Assembly: GCF_022690765.1 (NCBI RefSeq)
Contig: NZ_JALCZA010000009.1
Location: forward strand, 52,191 to 116,190
DNA: 64,000 bases
Origin: Anaeromyxobacter oryzisoli
GTDB taxonomy: Bacteria > Myxococcota > Myxococcia > Myxococcales > Anaeromyxobacteraceae
Direction: 5' to 3'
A program made the translations under genes and the position numbers. The notes beneath the pieces are model-generated. The model had not been told where the DNA came from, searched no databases, and worked only from the letters and a program-made list of their open reading frames with translations. This document shows positions 29,152-37,702 of the stretch, piece after piece. Numbering within the stretch: position 1 is the first letter of the stretch; each line of letters opens with the position of its first letter.

Positions 29152-30345
29152 CTACTTCGCGCGGTTCGCCGGCAGTCGCTCGTTCAGCGTGGAGACCGCC
29201 TCGACCGCGCCGCCGCGGACGTAGAGCCGCGGCACGCGGGCGCTGATGCCGGTCAGGATCTCCCAGGAGATCGTGTCCGCGAGCGTGGCGAGCTCGTCGG
29301 CGTCCACGCGCTCGTCGCCGTCCCGGCCGAGCAGCGTCACGACGTCGCCCGGCACGACCCCGGGGATCGCGGTCACGTCCACCACGCACATGTCCATCGC
29401 GACGCGGCCGACCACCGGCGCGCGGCGGCCGTGCAAGATGACGTGGGCGCGGTTCCCGAAGCTCCGCCGGTAGCCGTCGCCGTAGCCGCACATCACGAGG
29501 GCGATGCGCGACGGGCGCGCCGCCGCCCAGGTCCGGCCGTAGCCGACGGTCGCGCCGCGCTCCACGTCGGCGACGCGCGCGACGCGGGCCCGCAGCGACA
29601 GCACCGGCTCGAGGCCGGCGTCGGTGCCGCACCAGGGCGCCGGCCGGTAGCCGTACAGCGAGAGCCCGGCGCGCACCGCCTCGAGCGCCATCTCGTGGTC
29701 GAGGAGCACGCTCGCCGACGCGGAGCAGTGGCGCTCCGGGATCCACGGGACCCGGCGGGAGGTGTCGCGCAGGATCTCGAACTGGCGACGGGTGAAGCGC
29801 TGATCCCCCTCCTCCGCGGCGGCGAAGTGCGTGAAGAGCCCCTCGACGCGGATGCCGGGGAGCTGGCGCGCGCGCTCGGCGAGGGCCACCAGGGCGTCCG
29901 GCGCGAGGCCGTGCCGGTTCAGGCCGGTCTCGATCTCGAGGTGGATCGGGACCTCCGTGCCGTGCGCGCGCGCGGCGACCGAGAGCGCCTCGACCACCTC
30001 CATCGCGCCGACCGCCGGGCGCAGGCCGAGCGCGGCGACCCGCGCCGCGTCGCTCGCCGGGGTGTAGCCGATGATGAGGATGGGGGCCTCGACGCCCGCG
30101 CGCCGGAGCTCCTCGGCCTCGTCCACGCAGACGACCGCGAGCCCGTGGGCGCCGGCGGCGAGGGCGGTGCGCCCGACCGCGACCGCGCCGTGGCCGTAGG
30201 CGTTGGCCTTCACGACCGCGTAGAGCCGGGCGGGAGCCGCGCGGGCGACGAGCAGGCGGGCGTTCGCCGCGACCGCGTCCAGGTTGACCTCGGCCCAGAC
30301 CGGGCGGCCGCTCCACTCCGATGGCAGGTTCGACATGGCGCGCAT
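29152..30345 (-). CDS. alr: Alanine racemase
   Basis: Fold-type III PLP enzyme converting L- to D-alanine for peptidoglycan. It has the PLP-lysine motif AVVKANAYGHG in the N-terminal TIM barrel, LYGYRP in the barrel, and the second catalytic tyrosine region VGYGRTW with MDMCVVDV in the C-terminal beta domain. About 397 residues, slightly longer than E. coli Alr. ATG 30345 is used because an AGGG run precedes it; ATG 30336 is also possible. Confidence 0.92.
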   Translation of the reverse strand: MRAMSNLPSEWSGRPVWAEVNLDAVAANARLLVARAAPARLYAVVKANAYGHGAVAVGRTALAAGAHGLAVVCVDEAEELRRAGVEAPILIIGYTPASDAARVAALGLRPAVGAMEVVEALSVAARAHGTEVPIHLEIETGLNRHGLAPDALVALAERARQLPGIRVEGLFTHFAAAEEGDQRFTRRQFEILRDTSRRVPWIPERHCSASASVLLDHEMALEAVRAGLSLYGYRPAPWCGTDAGLEPVLSLRARVARVADVERGATVGYGRTWAAARPSRIALVMCGYGDGYRRSFGNRAHVILHGRRAPVVGRVAMDMCVVDVTAIPGVVPGDVVTLLGRDGDERVDADELATLADTISWEILTGISARVPRLYVRGGAVEAVSTLNERLPANRAK

Positions 30346-30536
30346 GATAGCCCTGCGGGACTTTCTGCAAAGGCCCGGGCGATCGCCCGGTCGCCGGCGC
30401 TGGCCGCGCGGGCGCGCGGGGCGCGGAGGCGGCGCTCCCTCGCGGGGGGCGGCGCGCCCGGGGCCGCCCGCCCGGGCTGCGGGCGGAGTATCGTCGCCAC
30501 GCCGGGCGGGCGCCTGCCGCGCGGCGGAGGGACGCC

Positions 30537-31070
30537 ATGACCAGCCGTTACCAGGACCTCTGCGAGTCGCTCGAGACCGCCCGGAGCCGGTTCGCGGCCT
30601 ACCGCTCCGAGTGCGTGCTGTTCGCGGCGACGCTCTCGCGCGGCCTCGTGGACCACGCGAGCTGGCCGCGGGAGCTGATCTCCTACGAGCCGCTCGGCGG
30701 CGCGACCCCGGGCGAGCCGACCGAGAAGATCGAGGACGCGATGCACCTCGACGAGGACGGCTTCTGGCACGTCGGGCTGCGCCTCGCCCTGGAGGTGCCG
30801 AAGGGGCGCGACTCGATCCTGCTCCGCGTCCGGTTCAAGAAGCTGGAGACGCGCTACATCATCTCGCTGTTCGGGTTCGAGGACTTCGAGGTCGCGGCGC
30901 CGACGCCGGAGGCGCTCGAGCCGATCTACGAGTCGGTCCTGAACGCGCTGAAGCGCCACTACGAGTACGGGCTGCGGCTCTTCCTCGAGAACGGCGGGCG
31001 GGGGCTCAAGATCCAGGTCTCCGCCCAGCGGCTGCACGAGATGGCGAAGGGGGCCGGCGGGGCGGCGTGA
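30537..31070 (+). CDS. Hypothetical protein beside the nif cluster
   Basis: A 177-residue soluble protein, not recognised. It begins with a helical segment and has an ordered central part (GFWHVGLRLALEVPKGR, then LLRVRFKKLETRYIISLFG) suggesting an alpha/beta fold, followed by a helical C-terminus. It is convergent with nifB, and the two stop codons are only about 10 bases apart within one palindrome (31064-31084). A role in nitrogen fixation is not established. Confidence 0.72.
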   Translation: MTSRYQDLCESLETARSRFAAYRSECVLFAATLSRGLVDHASWPRELISYEPLGGATPGEPTEKIEDAMHLDEDGFWHVGLRLALEVPKGRDSILLRVRFKKLETRYIISLFGFEDFEVAAPTPEALEPIYESVLNALKRHYEYGLRLFLENGGRGLKIQVSAQRLHEMAKGAGGAA

Positions 31071-31084
31071 GCAGGCCTCACGCC
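31064..31084. terminator. Hairpin spanning both convergent stop codons
   Basis: GGCGTGAG (31064-31071) and CTCACGCC (31077-31084) pair over a five-base loop. The palindrome contains the TGA of the hypothetical gene on the plus strand and the TGA of nifB on the minus strand. It is a plausible bidirectional terminator for the nif operon, although no T-run follows. Confidence 0.55.
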
Positions 31085-32664
31085 ACCCGCGCCGCCGCGT
31101 CGGCCCCGGGCTCGTCCGCCGCGGGTCGGGGCGCGACCGGCGCGGCCTCCCCCCGCGCGGCGCGGGCGATCCGGTCGGCGAGCCAGTCGAGGAGCGCGGC
31201 CTCGATGGGCCGGTGCGCCTGATCCCGCACCGGCTCGATGCCGGCGGCGGCGAGCTGGCCCTCCGGGCAGCGCCCCACCTTCGCGACGAGCACCGCGTGG
31301 CAGTCGGCGAGCGCGCGGAGGGATCCCGCGAGCACGTCGTCCTCCCCCTCGCCGCCGACGCAGTACCGCTCCACCGCGCGGCGCCCCACGAGCCGCGCGC
31401 CCGACCGCGACACGTCGTACACGAGGAACTCCCGGGCGTGCCCGAAGTGCTCGTCCACGAGGCCGCCGCTCCGCGTGGCCACCGCGGCCCGGGCGGTCAC
31501 CTCGGCGGGCACGGCGGCGGCGCGCGAGAGGGCCGCGTCGCGCTCCCGCGCGGCGATGGCGCGCGCCCGCTCCACCAGCGCGCGCCGCGCCGTGCGCAGC
31601 TCGGCCGCGTCGCGCGCCGGCGCGGGCGGGAGCCGCGCGAGCGTGAACTCGGCGAAGCGATCCTCCGCGAGCCGGCCCACCGCGTCCGCCCGGCACTGCC
31701 GGCAGTGCCGCATGAGCCGCGCGTCCACCTCGCAGGCGCGCTGCACGCGCTCGAGCTCCGCCGCCGTCGGACCGCGCCGGCCGGCGAGGCCGAAGGCGGT
31801 GCCGTGCTCGGGCGCGGAGATGAGCGGCACCAGGTTCACCAGGAAGGCGCCGGCGCCGCGCACCGCCCGGACCACCGCCGGGAGGTGCGCGTCGTTCAGC
31901 CCGGGGATGACCACGGCGTTCACCTTGACGAGGACGCCCCGCGCGACGAGCCGCCGGATCCCCTCGAGCTGCCGCTCGGAGAGGAGCGCCGCCGCGTCGC
32001 GGCCCCGGAGCCGCCGCCCGCCGTCGAGCGCCCACGCGTAGATCTCGGCGCCCACGGTGGGGTCGATCGCGTTCACCGTCACCGTCACGTGCCGCACCCC
32101 GAGGTCGGCCAGGCGATCCGCGTGGGCGGGCAGCGCGAGGCCGTTCGTCGAGAGGCACAGCGTCAGGTCGGGGGCGGCCCGGCGGATCCCCTCGAGCGTC
32201 GCGTAGGTGGCCGCCGGGTTCGCGAGCGCGTCGCCCGGGCCGGCGATGCCGACCACCGAGAGCTCCGGGACCTCCGCGGCGACCGCGAGCACCTTGCGGA
32301 CGGCGGCCTCCGCCGAGAGCCGCTCGGAGACCACGCCGGGGCGGCTCTCGTTGGAGCAGTCGTACTTCCGGTTGCAGTAGTTGCACTGGAGGTTGCACCC
32401 GGGGGCGACCGCCACGTGCATGCGCGCGAAGTGGTGGTGCGCGTCCTCGGAGTAGCAGGGGTGGTTCCGCACCAGCGCGGCCACCTCGGCGGGGAGCGCG
32501 GGCGGCGGCGCGTCCCCGCAGCCCCGGGCGAAGGTGCAGTTCGCGGCGGGCGTCGCGGCGAGCCCGGCGGCCGCCGGGGCCGGACGGGCGGGCCGGGGCT
32601 GCTGCGCGGCCCCGGGGCGGGCGGCGGGGAGGGCCGAGTCGGGGAGCACCGGGAGCGCGCGCAT
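31078..32664 (-). CDS. nifB: NifB, FeMo-cofactor precursor synthase
   Basis: Radical-SAM enzyme of 528 residues that builds the NifB-co core of FeMo-co. The [4Fe-4S]-SAM cysteines are C90, C94 and C97 in CNLQCNYCNRKYDC, preceded by the NifB-specific HPCYSEDAHHHFARMHVAV and followed by ESRPGVVSE. RHCRQCRADAVG is another NifB hallmark. The last ~130 residues form a NifX-like domain (GGLVDEHFGHAREFLVYD). It is the final gene of the nif operon, 15 bases after fdxB. An Ala/Pro-rich N-terminal tail of about 40 residues is unusual. Confidence 0.96.
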   Translation of the reverse strand: MRALPVLPDSALPAARPGAAQQPRPARPAPAAAGLAATPAANCTFARGCGDAPPPALPAEVAALVRNHPCYSEDAHHHFARMHVAVAPGCNLQCNYCNRKYDCSNESRPGVVSERLSAEAAVRKVLAVAAEVPELSVVGIAGPGDALANPAATYATLEGIRRAAPDLTLCLSTNGLALPAHADRLADLGVRHVTVTVNAIDPTVGAEIYAWALDGGRRLRGRDAAALLSERQLEGIRRLVARGVLVKVNAVVIPGLNDAHLPAVVRAVRGAGAFLVNLVPLISAPEHGTAFGLAGRRGPTAAELERVQRACEVDARLMRHCRQCRADAVGRLAEDRFAEFTLARLPPAPARDAAELRTARRALVERARAIAARERDAALSRAAAVPAEVTARAAVATRSGGLVDEHFGHAREFLVYDVSRSGARLVGRRAVERYCVGGEGEDDVLAGSLRALADCHAVLVAKVGRCPEGQLAAAGIEPVRDQAHRPIEAALLDWLADRIARAARGEAAPVAPRPAADEPGADAAARVA

Positions 32665-32679
32665 GTCGGCCTCCTCTCG

Positions 32680-32943
32680 TCAGGCCGCCATCGGCTCGAA
32701 GGAGAACGCCTCCTTCTTGCAGGTCCGCCCGCAGGCCTCGCAGCCGATGCAGTCGTCCGCGTTCGCGACCCGCGCGAACATCTTCGCGGACTCCTCCTCG
32801 TCCACCTCCGCGGGGGCGAGCACCTCTCGCGCGCAGATCTTGATGCAGCGGCCGCAGCCGATGCACCGCTCGGGGTCGATCGCCTTCACGAACCGCGGGG
32901 TCCACTCCTTCTTGCCGCGGGTGATTCCGGTGACGTAGGACAT
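32680..32943 (-). CDS. fdxB: Ferredoxin III, nif-specific (FdxB-type)
   Basis: An 87-residue 2[4Fe-4S] ferredoxin. Two cysteine clusters are visible: CIGCGRCIKICARE and CIGCEACGRTCKKE, with the conserved start TGITRGKKEWTPRFV that marks the nif-associated ferredoxin III family. It probably supplies electrons for cofactor assembly or to nitrogenase. GAGGAG lies nine bases before the ATG. It sits between nifX (32-base gap) and nifB (15-base gap). Confidence 0.93.
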   Translation of the reverse strand: MSYVTGITRGKKEWTPRFVKAIDPERCIGCGRCIKICAREVLAPAEVDEEESAKMFARVANADDCIGCEACGRTCKKEAFSFEPMAA

Positions 32944-32975
32944 CCGCTTCGCTCCTCTTGGTTGGGGGGAAAGGA

Positions 32976-33359
32976 TCAGCGCTCGGCAGCGGACGGCGCG
33001 GGGGCCGCCATCGCCTTGCGGAGCCAGGGGGGCGGCGTGCCGCGCAGCACGCCCTGCAGCTTCGCCACGAGCTCCGCGATGGGGGCGGGCGCGGCGGTCT
33101 TCATCGGGTGGACCCGGCGGCCGACGAGCTTCGCCGCGGCCGGGCCGCCGATCGCCAGCGTGTAGACGATGGCGCAGCCGGCGATCGCCGAGGCCCTCGC
33201 CTCGGTGCGGTCCTCCTCGTCGGCCGCGGTCGTGATGGCGTCCACCTTCTCGACGAAGCCGGCCCACTCCGGCCCGACCTCCCAGACGAAGAAGCTCGCC
33301 GTCCGCCCGAAGTGCTCGTCCACCACCACGCCGTCGCTGCTCGTGAACGCGACCCGCAT
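32976..33359 (-). CDS. nifX: NifX, FeMo-co carrier family
   Basis: A 127-residue protein of the NifX/NifB-C-terminal (dinitrogenase iron-molybdenum cofactor) family. It begins MRVAFTSSDGVVVDEHFGRT, containing the conserved HFGR motif, and has the typical VYTLAIGGPAAAKLVG strand-helix segment. NifX binds FeMo-co precursors between NifB and NifEN. The gene follows nifEN by 16 bases, so the carrier is expressed with its presumed partner. Confidence 0.93.
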   Translation of the reverse strand: MRVAFTSSDGVVVDEHFGRTASFFVWEVGPEWAGFVEKVDAITTAADEEDRTEARASAIAGCAIVYTLAIGGPAAAKLVGRRVHPMKTAAPAPIAELVAKLQGVLRGTPPPWLRKAMAAPAPSAAER

Positions 33360-33375
33360 CGCTCTCCTCCGTCCG

Positions 33376-36135
33376 TCAGTTGTGGGCGAGCCGCTGCGCC
33401 TCGCCCGCGCTCGCCTGGAACAGGTTCGCCACCTCGAACACCAGGTTCATCGTCCCGCGGTACCCGGCCCAGACCCGCTGGTGCGCCCCGAGCCGGTCGA
33501 AGACCGGCAGGCCGGCGCGGAGGTGGGCCTTCACCCCGAGCCGCGCCGCCGCCTGGCGCGCGTTGGAGTTCGCGACGAGGAGGTCCACCCCGCGCGCGGC
33601 GTCCTCGAGATCCTCGAGGTCGCCCACGTCCACCCGCGCGGCCGGCAGCGCGTCGAGGCCGCGGGTGCGGGTCGCGGCGAGCGCCGCGGTGACCTCGCAC
33701 CCCATCCCGGCGAGGAACGGGACCAGCGTCTTGAGGAGATCGCTCTCGAGGGCGACGGCGACCTTCTTCCCGCCGAGCTGGTAGTGGCTGTCCAGCATCG
33801 CGTCCGCGAGCCGGCTCCGCGCCCGCCGCTGCGCCTCCGGGACCGGGCGCCCCGAGATCGCGGAGAGGACCGCCACCAGCCGATCGACCTCGGCGAGCCC
33901 GGTCGCGGACGTGAAGCCGTACGACGGGATCCCGAGGCGCGCCTCGAGCCGGCTCGCCGCCCGCGCGAGGGAGTCGCCGAAGTAGAGCGTCGCGACGCTC
34001 CGGCCCGCGCGTCGGAGCTCCTCGAGCGACACGCCGCCGGTGGAGAGCGGCGAGACCTCCTCGTCCACGTGGCCGTCGAGCGCGCGGGAGAGGTCCGGCG
34101 CGACCACCGGCTCGAGGCCGAAGGACCGGACGAGCAGCGCGAGCTCCTCGACGTCCGCGGGGGTGAGGTGCGCGCCGGGGAGGAGGTTCACCTGCCCGGG
34201 GATGGGGTCGCCGCGCTCGGCGAGCGTCCCGACGAGCGCCTCGACCGCGGCGGCGTACCCCTCCTCGAGCGAGCCCATGTAGTCGGCCGTGGAGGCCCAG
34301 ACGACGGGCACGCCGGCGTGCTCCGGGTGCTCGGCGCGGAACTGCGCGATCGCGCTCCGCACGTCGTCGCCCATCGTCTCGGTGAGGCCGGAGGTCATCA
34401 CCCCGACCACGCGCGGCCGGAACTTCTCGACCACCCGGGCGAGCCCCCGCTTCAAGTTCTCCCAGCCGCCGAAGATCGCCGCGTCCTCGCTCATCGCCGT
34501 GCAGTTCAGGGCGATGGACTCCTTGAAGTGGCGCGAGAGCTGGAGGCGGATGAAGGTCGAGCAGCCCTGGGCGCCGTGGAGGAGGCCGAGCATCCCGTCC
34601 ACGCCGAGGTAGGCGAGGGTCGCCCCGAGGGCGGGCGAGTTCTTCTGCGGGTTCACCGTCGCCGCCTTCGCGGGCGGCTTCACGCGCGAGGCGGAGAGGT
34701 CCTCCGCGAGGAGCGCCGCGGCGTGCCCGGCGGCGCGAGCGCGGGCGGCCTCGCGCTCGGCCTCCGGAAGGTCCTGGGGCGCCGGCGCCCGGAGCGCCGG
34801 CCAGATCGGGCTGTTGACGGTGAGGTCGAGCTGGCGCGCGAAGGTGACCATCCCCTCGTAGCCGGCGTACGGGTGGGCGCGGCCGTGGTTGATGTCGAGG
34901 AACGGGGTGAGGGTCTTCAGGGCCAGGAACTTGGTCTTCCCGCCCGCCACCATCAGGTCCGGGCGCTTCTCCCGCATGATCCCGAGGAGCCCGGCGGTGG
35001 AGGTGTCCTCGATGATCCGCGCGTCGCGGTGGAGGAGCCCCTTCATCCGGTGGAAGTCCTCGAGCGTGGAGTTCTGCGTCCCCGCCGCGAGCACCTCGAC
35101 GCCGAGCTCGCGGAGCGCGTGGACCATCGACCAGGTCTTGACGCCGCCGGTGAAGAGGACCGCGCGCTTGCCCTCCAGGCGCGCCCGGTACGGCGCGATG
35201 CGCGCGGTGCAGCGGGCCTCCTCCTCGGCGAGGAGCGCCTCGACGCGATCCCGCACGGTGCGGTCGCCGGGCCCGCCGTGCGCGAGGTCCAGCTCCCGCG
35301 CCATGTCGCGGAGCGCCCGCGCGGTGTCGGTCATCCCGTAGAACGACTCCTCGAGCCACGGGATCCCGAAGCGCTTCTTCATCTTCCGCGCGAGGTTGGT
35401 GAGGCTCTTCGAGCAGATGATGACGTTCAGCCGGGCGCGGTGCGCGTACCGCAGGTCCTCGAACCGGGCGTCGCCGGAGATGCAGGAGAGGATCCGGATG
35501 CCGGCGCGCGCGAACAGCGGCCGCATCCCCCAGAGGTCGCCGGCGATGTTGTACTCGCCGATGAGGTTCACGTCGTAGGGCGTGGTGGTGGCCGGCTCGG
35601 CGGTGCCGATGACGTGCTCGAGGAGGAGCTCGCCGGCGAGCCGGTTCCCGATGTTCTTGTCGCCCACGAAGCCCGGCGCGTTCACCGGGATGACCGGGAT
35701 CGGCACCCGCGCCGCGGCGCGGCGGCAGGTCGCCTCCAGGTCGTCGCCGGTCATCGCCGAGACGCAGGTCGCGTAGACGAAGACGGCCTTCGCCTCGCCG
35801 GCGTAGCGGCCGGCGAGGTCCACGATGGCGCGCTCGAGCTTGGCCTCGCCGCCGAAGACCACGTCGTTGTGCAGGAGCTCGGTGGTGAAGCCGCGCCGGT
35901 ACAGCTCGGAGCCGGAGGAGCGCGCGCCCCGGTTGTCCCAGCTGTTCCCGGCGCAGGCGATGGGGCCGTGCACGAGGTGGATCGCGTCGGTGATGGGCAT
36001 GAGCACGACGCGCGCGCCGTCGAACGCGCAGCTCCGCTCGGTGCCCTCGCCCGGCTCCGACCGCTTGCAGAACTTCGGCGCGCCCTTCTCCTGGGTCTCG
36101 CACTCGGGCGCGTCGTACCAGTCGGGCCGGGGCAT
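33376..36135 (-). CDS. nifEN: Fused NifE-NifN scaffold protein
   Basis: One uninterrupted 919-residue frame encodes both halves of the FeMo-co assembly scaffold. Residues 1 to about 455 are NifE, with cluster-ligand cysteines C36 (RSCAFDG), C61 (PIACAGN), C124 (YATCVSAM) and C241 (VIICSKS, equivalent to the L-cluster ligand). An Ala/Arg/Glu-rich linker covers about 455-490. Residues from about 490 are NifN, with C525 in HGAQGCSTFIRLQ. In most diazotrophs these are separate genes. GGAGGA lies six bases before the ATG; nifK ends 13 bases upstream. Confidence 0.94.
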   Translation of the reverse strand: MPRPDWYDAPECETQEKGAPKFCKRSEPGEGTERSCAFDGARVVLMPITDAIHLVHGPIACAGNSWDNRGARSSGSELYRRGFTTELLHNDVVFGGEAKLERAIVDLAGRYAGEAKAVFVYATCVSAMTGDDLEATCRRAAARVPIPVIPVNAPGFVGDKNIGNRLAGELLLEHVIGTAEPATTTPYDVNLIGEYNIAGDLWGMRPLFARAGIRILSCISGDARFEDLRYAHRARLNVIICSKSLTNLARKMKKRFGIPWLEESFYGMTDTARALRDMARELDLAHGGPGDRTVRDRVEALLAEEEARCTARIAPYRARLEGKRAVLFTGGVKTWSMVHALRELGVEVLAAGTQNSTLEDFHRMKGLLHRDARIIEDTSTAGLLGIMREKRPDLMVAGGKTKFLALKTLTPFLDINHGRAHPYAGYEGMVTFARQLDLTVNSPIWPALRAPAPQDLPEAEREAARARAAGHAAALLAEDLSASRVKPPAKAATVNPQKNSPALGATLAYLGVDGMLGLLHGAQGCSTFIRLQLSRHFKESIALNCTAMSEDAAIFGGWENLKRGLARVVEKFRPRVVGVMTSGLTETMGDDVRSAIAQFRAEHPEHAGVPVVWASTADYMGSLEEGYAAAVEALVGTLAERGDPIPGQVNLLPGAHLTPADVEELALLVRSFGLEPVVAPDLSRALDGHVDEEVSPLSTGGVSLEELRRAGRSVATLYFGDSLARAASRLEARLGIPSYGFTSATGLAEVDRLVAVLSAISGRPVPEAQRRARSRLADAMLDSHYQLGGKKVAVALESDLLKTLVPFLAGMGCEVTAALAATRTRGLDALPAARVDVGDLEDLEDAARGVDLLVANSNARQAAARLGVKAHLRAGLPVFDRLGAHQRVWAGYRGTMNLVFEVANLFQASAGEAQRLAHN

Positions 36136-36148
36136 CGCGTCCTCCGCG

Positions 36149-37618
36149 CTAGCGCATCATCTCGAAGTGGCGGTCGTCGTCGGTCGCGTCGCGCAGGTCG
36201 ATGAACGCGTTCGCGAGCTCCGTGACCATGTTGACGACGCCCGCGTAGCCGACGAGCGGGATGCGGTGCCGGCCCACCCGGTCGTAGATCGGGAAGCCGT
36301 AGCGGAAGAGCGGCACCTTCGCGTCGTGGGCGGCGAACTTGCCGTGCGTGTCGCCGATCACCGCGTCCACGGGGTCCGTCATCAGCAGCGAGCGCAGGTG
36401 CCAGAGGTCCCGGCCCATGTGGACCTGGGCGCCCTTCCCGTACGGCGAGGAGTCGAGGAGCGCGTGCAGCTCCTTCTCGAGCTTCTTGGAGCCCTTGCTC
36501 GAGAGGACGTGCCACGGGGTCGCCCCCATCTCGAGCAGGAACGCGACGTAGCCGAGGAGGAGGTCGGGGTCGCCGTACACGGCGAACTTCTTGCCGTGCA
36601 GGTACTGGTGGGCGTCGGTCATCGCGTCCACGGCGCGGCCGCGCTCGGCCTTGAGGCTCTCCGGGATGGGCTTCCCGGTGAGCTCGGCGACCTTCATCAG
36701 GAACGCGTCCGTCCGCTGGACGCCCATCGGCAGCGGGATCGCCGCGTGCGCGCCGGCGAAGGTGTCCTTCACCCACGCGAAGGTCTTCGCGGTGGAGTAG
36801 GGCCCGACGGTGAGCGTCGCCTTCCCGTTGATGGCGTCGGCGGCCTCGGCGAGCGGCGTGCCGCCCGGGTAGAGCCGGTAGGTGCCGTCGAGCGGCGAGT
36901 CGAACGTCTCGGAGATGTCGGCGAGGAGCGTGTACGGCGCGCCGAACGCCTCCAGGATGCGCTTGTACTCGCGGTAGTTGCCGGTGTTGGTGTCGAAGCC
37001 GGTGAGGAAGTTGAGCTTCCCGGTGCAGCGGTCCTCGACCCGCTTGCCCTCGGTGAGGGCCTGCAGGATCGCGAGCAGCATCGCGTCGTAGCCCGTGACG
37101 TGCGTGCCCGAGAAGCTCGGCGTGTTCGCGAAGGGGACCGGGAGCGCCTTCGGGATGATCCCCTTGCTGCGGGCGTTCTTCAGATAGGCGGTGAGGTCGT
37201 CGCCGATGATCTCCGGCATGCACGAGGTGAAGACCGCGATCATCTTGGGGTGGTACAGGGCGATCGCGTTCTCGAGCCCCTCGTGCAGGTTGTTCTGCCC
37301 GCCGAACACGGCGCCGTCCTCGGTCATGGACGAGCAGACCGCCGCGGCGGGCTCGCGGAAGTGACGGGTGAGGGTGGAGCGGTAGTACGAGGCGCAGCCC
37401 TGCGAGCCGTGCACGAAGGGCAGGGTGCCCTCGAAGCCGTGCGCGGCCAGCTCCGCGCCGAGCGGCTGGCAGGCGTGGACCGGGTTGATCACCAGCGCCT
37501 GCCGCGCGAAGTTCTTCTCCTTGTACTCGACCGTGTCGATCCAGGCGGCGACGCGCGCCTCCTCCTCGGGGGACGTGGTCGAGACGGGCTTCACGGTCAG
37601 TCCCAGATTGTTGGCCAT
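36149..37618 (-). CDS. nifK: Nitrogenase MoFe protein beta chain
   Basis: A 489-residue NifK. Landmarks are the N-terminal VINPVHACQPLGAELAAHG with a P-cluster cysteine, the FVHGSQGCASYYRSTLTRHF segment with a second cysteine, FTSCMPEIIGDDL with the third, and C-terminal VGYAGVVNMVTELANAF. It pairs with NifD to form the catalytic heterotetramer. AAGGAG lies seven bases before the ATG. It is separated by 84 bases from nifD and 13 from nifEN. Confidence 0.97.
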   Translation of the reverse strand: MANNLGLTVKPVSTTSPEEEARVAAWIDTVEYKEKNFARQALVINPVHACQPLGAELAAHGFEGTLPFVHGSQGCASYYRSTLTRHFREPAAAVCSSMTEDGAVFGGQNNLHEGLENAIALYHPKMIAVFTSCMPEIIGDDLTAYLKNARSKGIIPKALPVPFANTPSFSGTHVTGYDAMLLAILQALTEGKRVEDRCTGKLNFLTGFDTNTGNYREYKRILEAFGAPYTLLADISETFDSPLDGTYRLYPGGTPLAEAADAINGKATLTVGPYSTAKTFAWVKDTFAGAHAAIPLPMGVQRTDAFLMKVAELTGKPIPESLKAERGRAVDAMTDAHQYLHGKKFAVYGDPDLLLGYVAFLLEMGATPWHVLSSKGSKKLEKELHALLDSSPYGKGAQVHMGRDLWHLRSLLMTDPVDAVIGDTHGKFAAHDAKVPLFRYGFPIYDRVGRHRIPLVGYAGVVNMVTELANAFIDLRDATDDDRHFEMMR

Positions 37619-37702
37619 CGGGTGCTCCTTCGGGCAAGGCGGGGCCGTCCCGCCGCTCGGGCGGGCGAGGTTCGCCCCGGGGGTTCGGGTTCCGGTTCGG
37701 CC

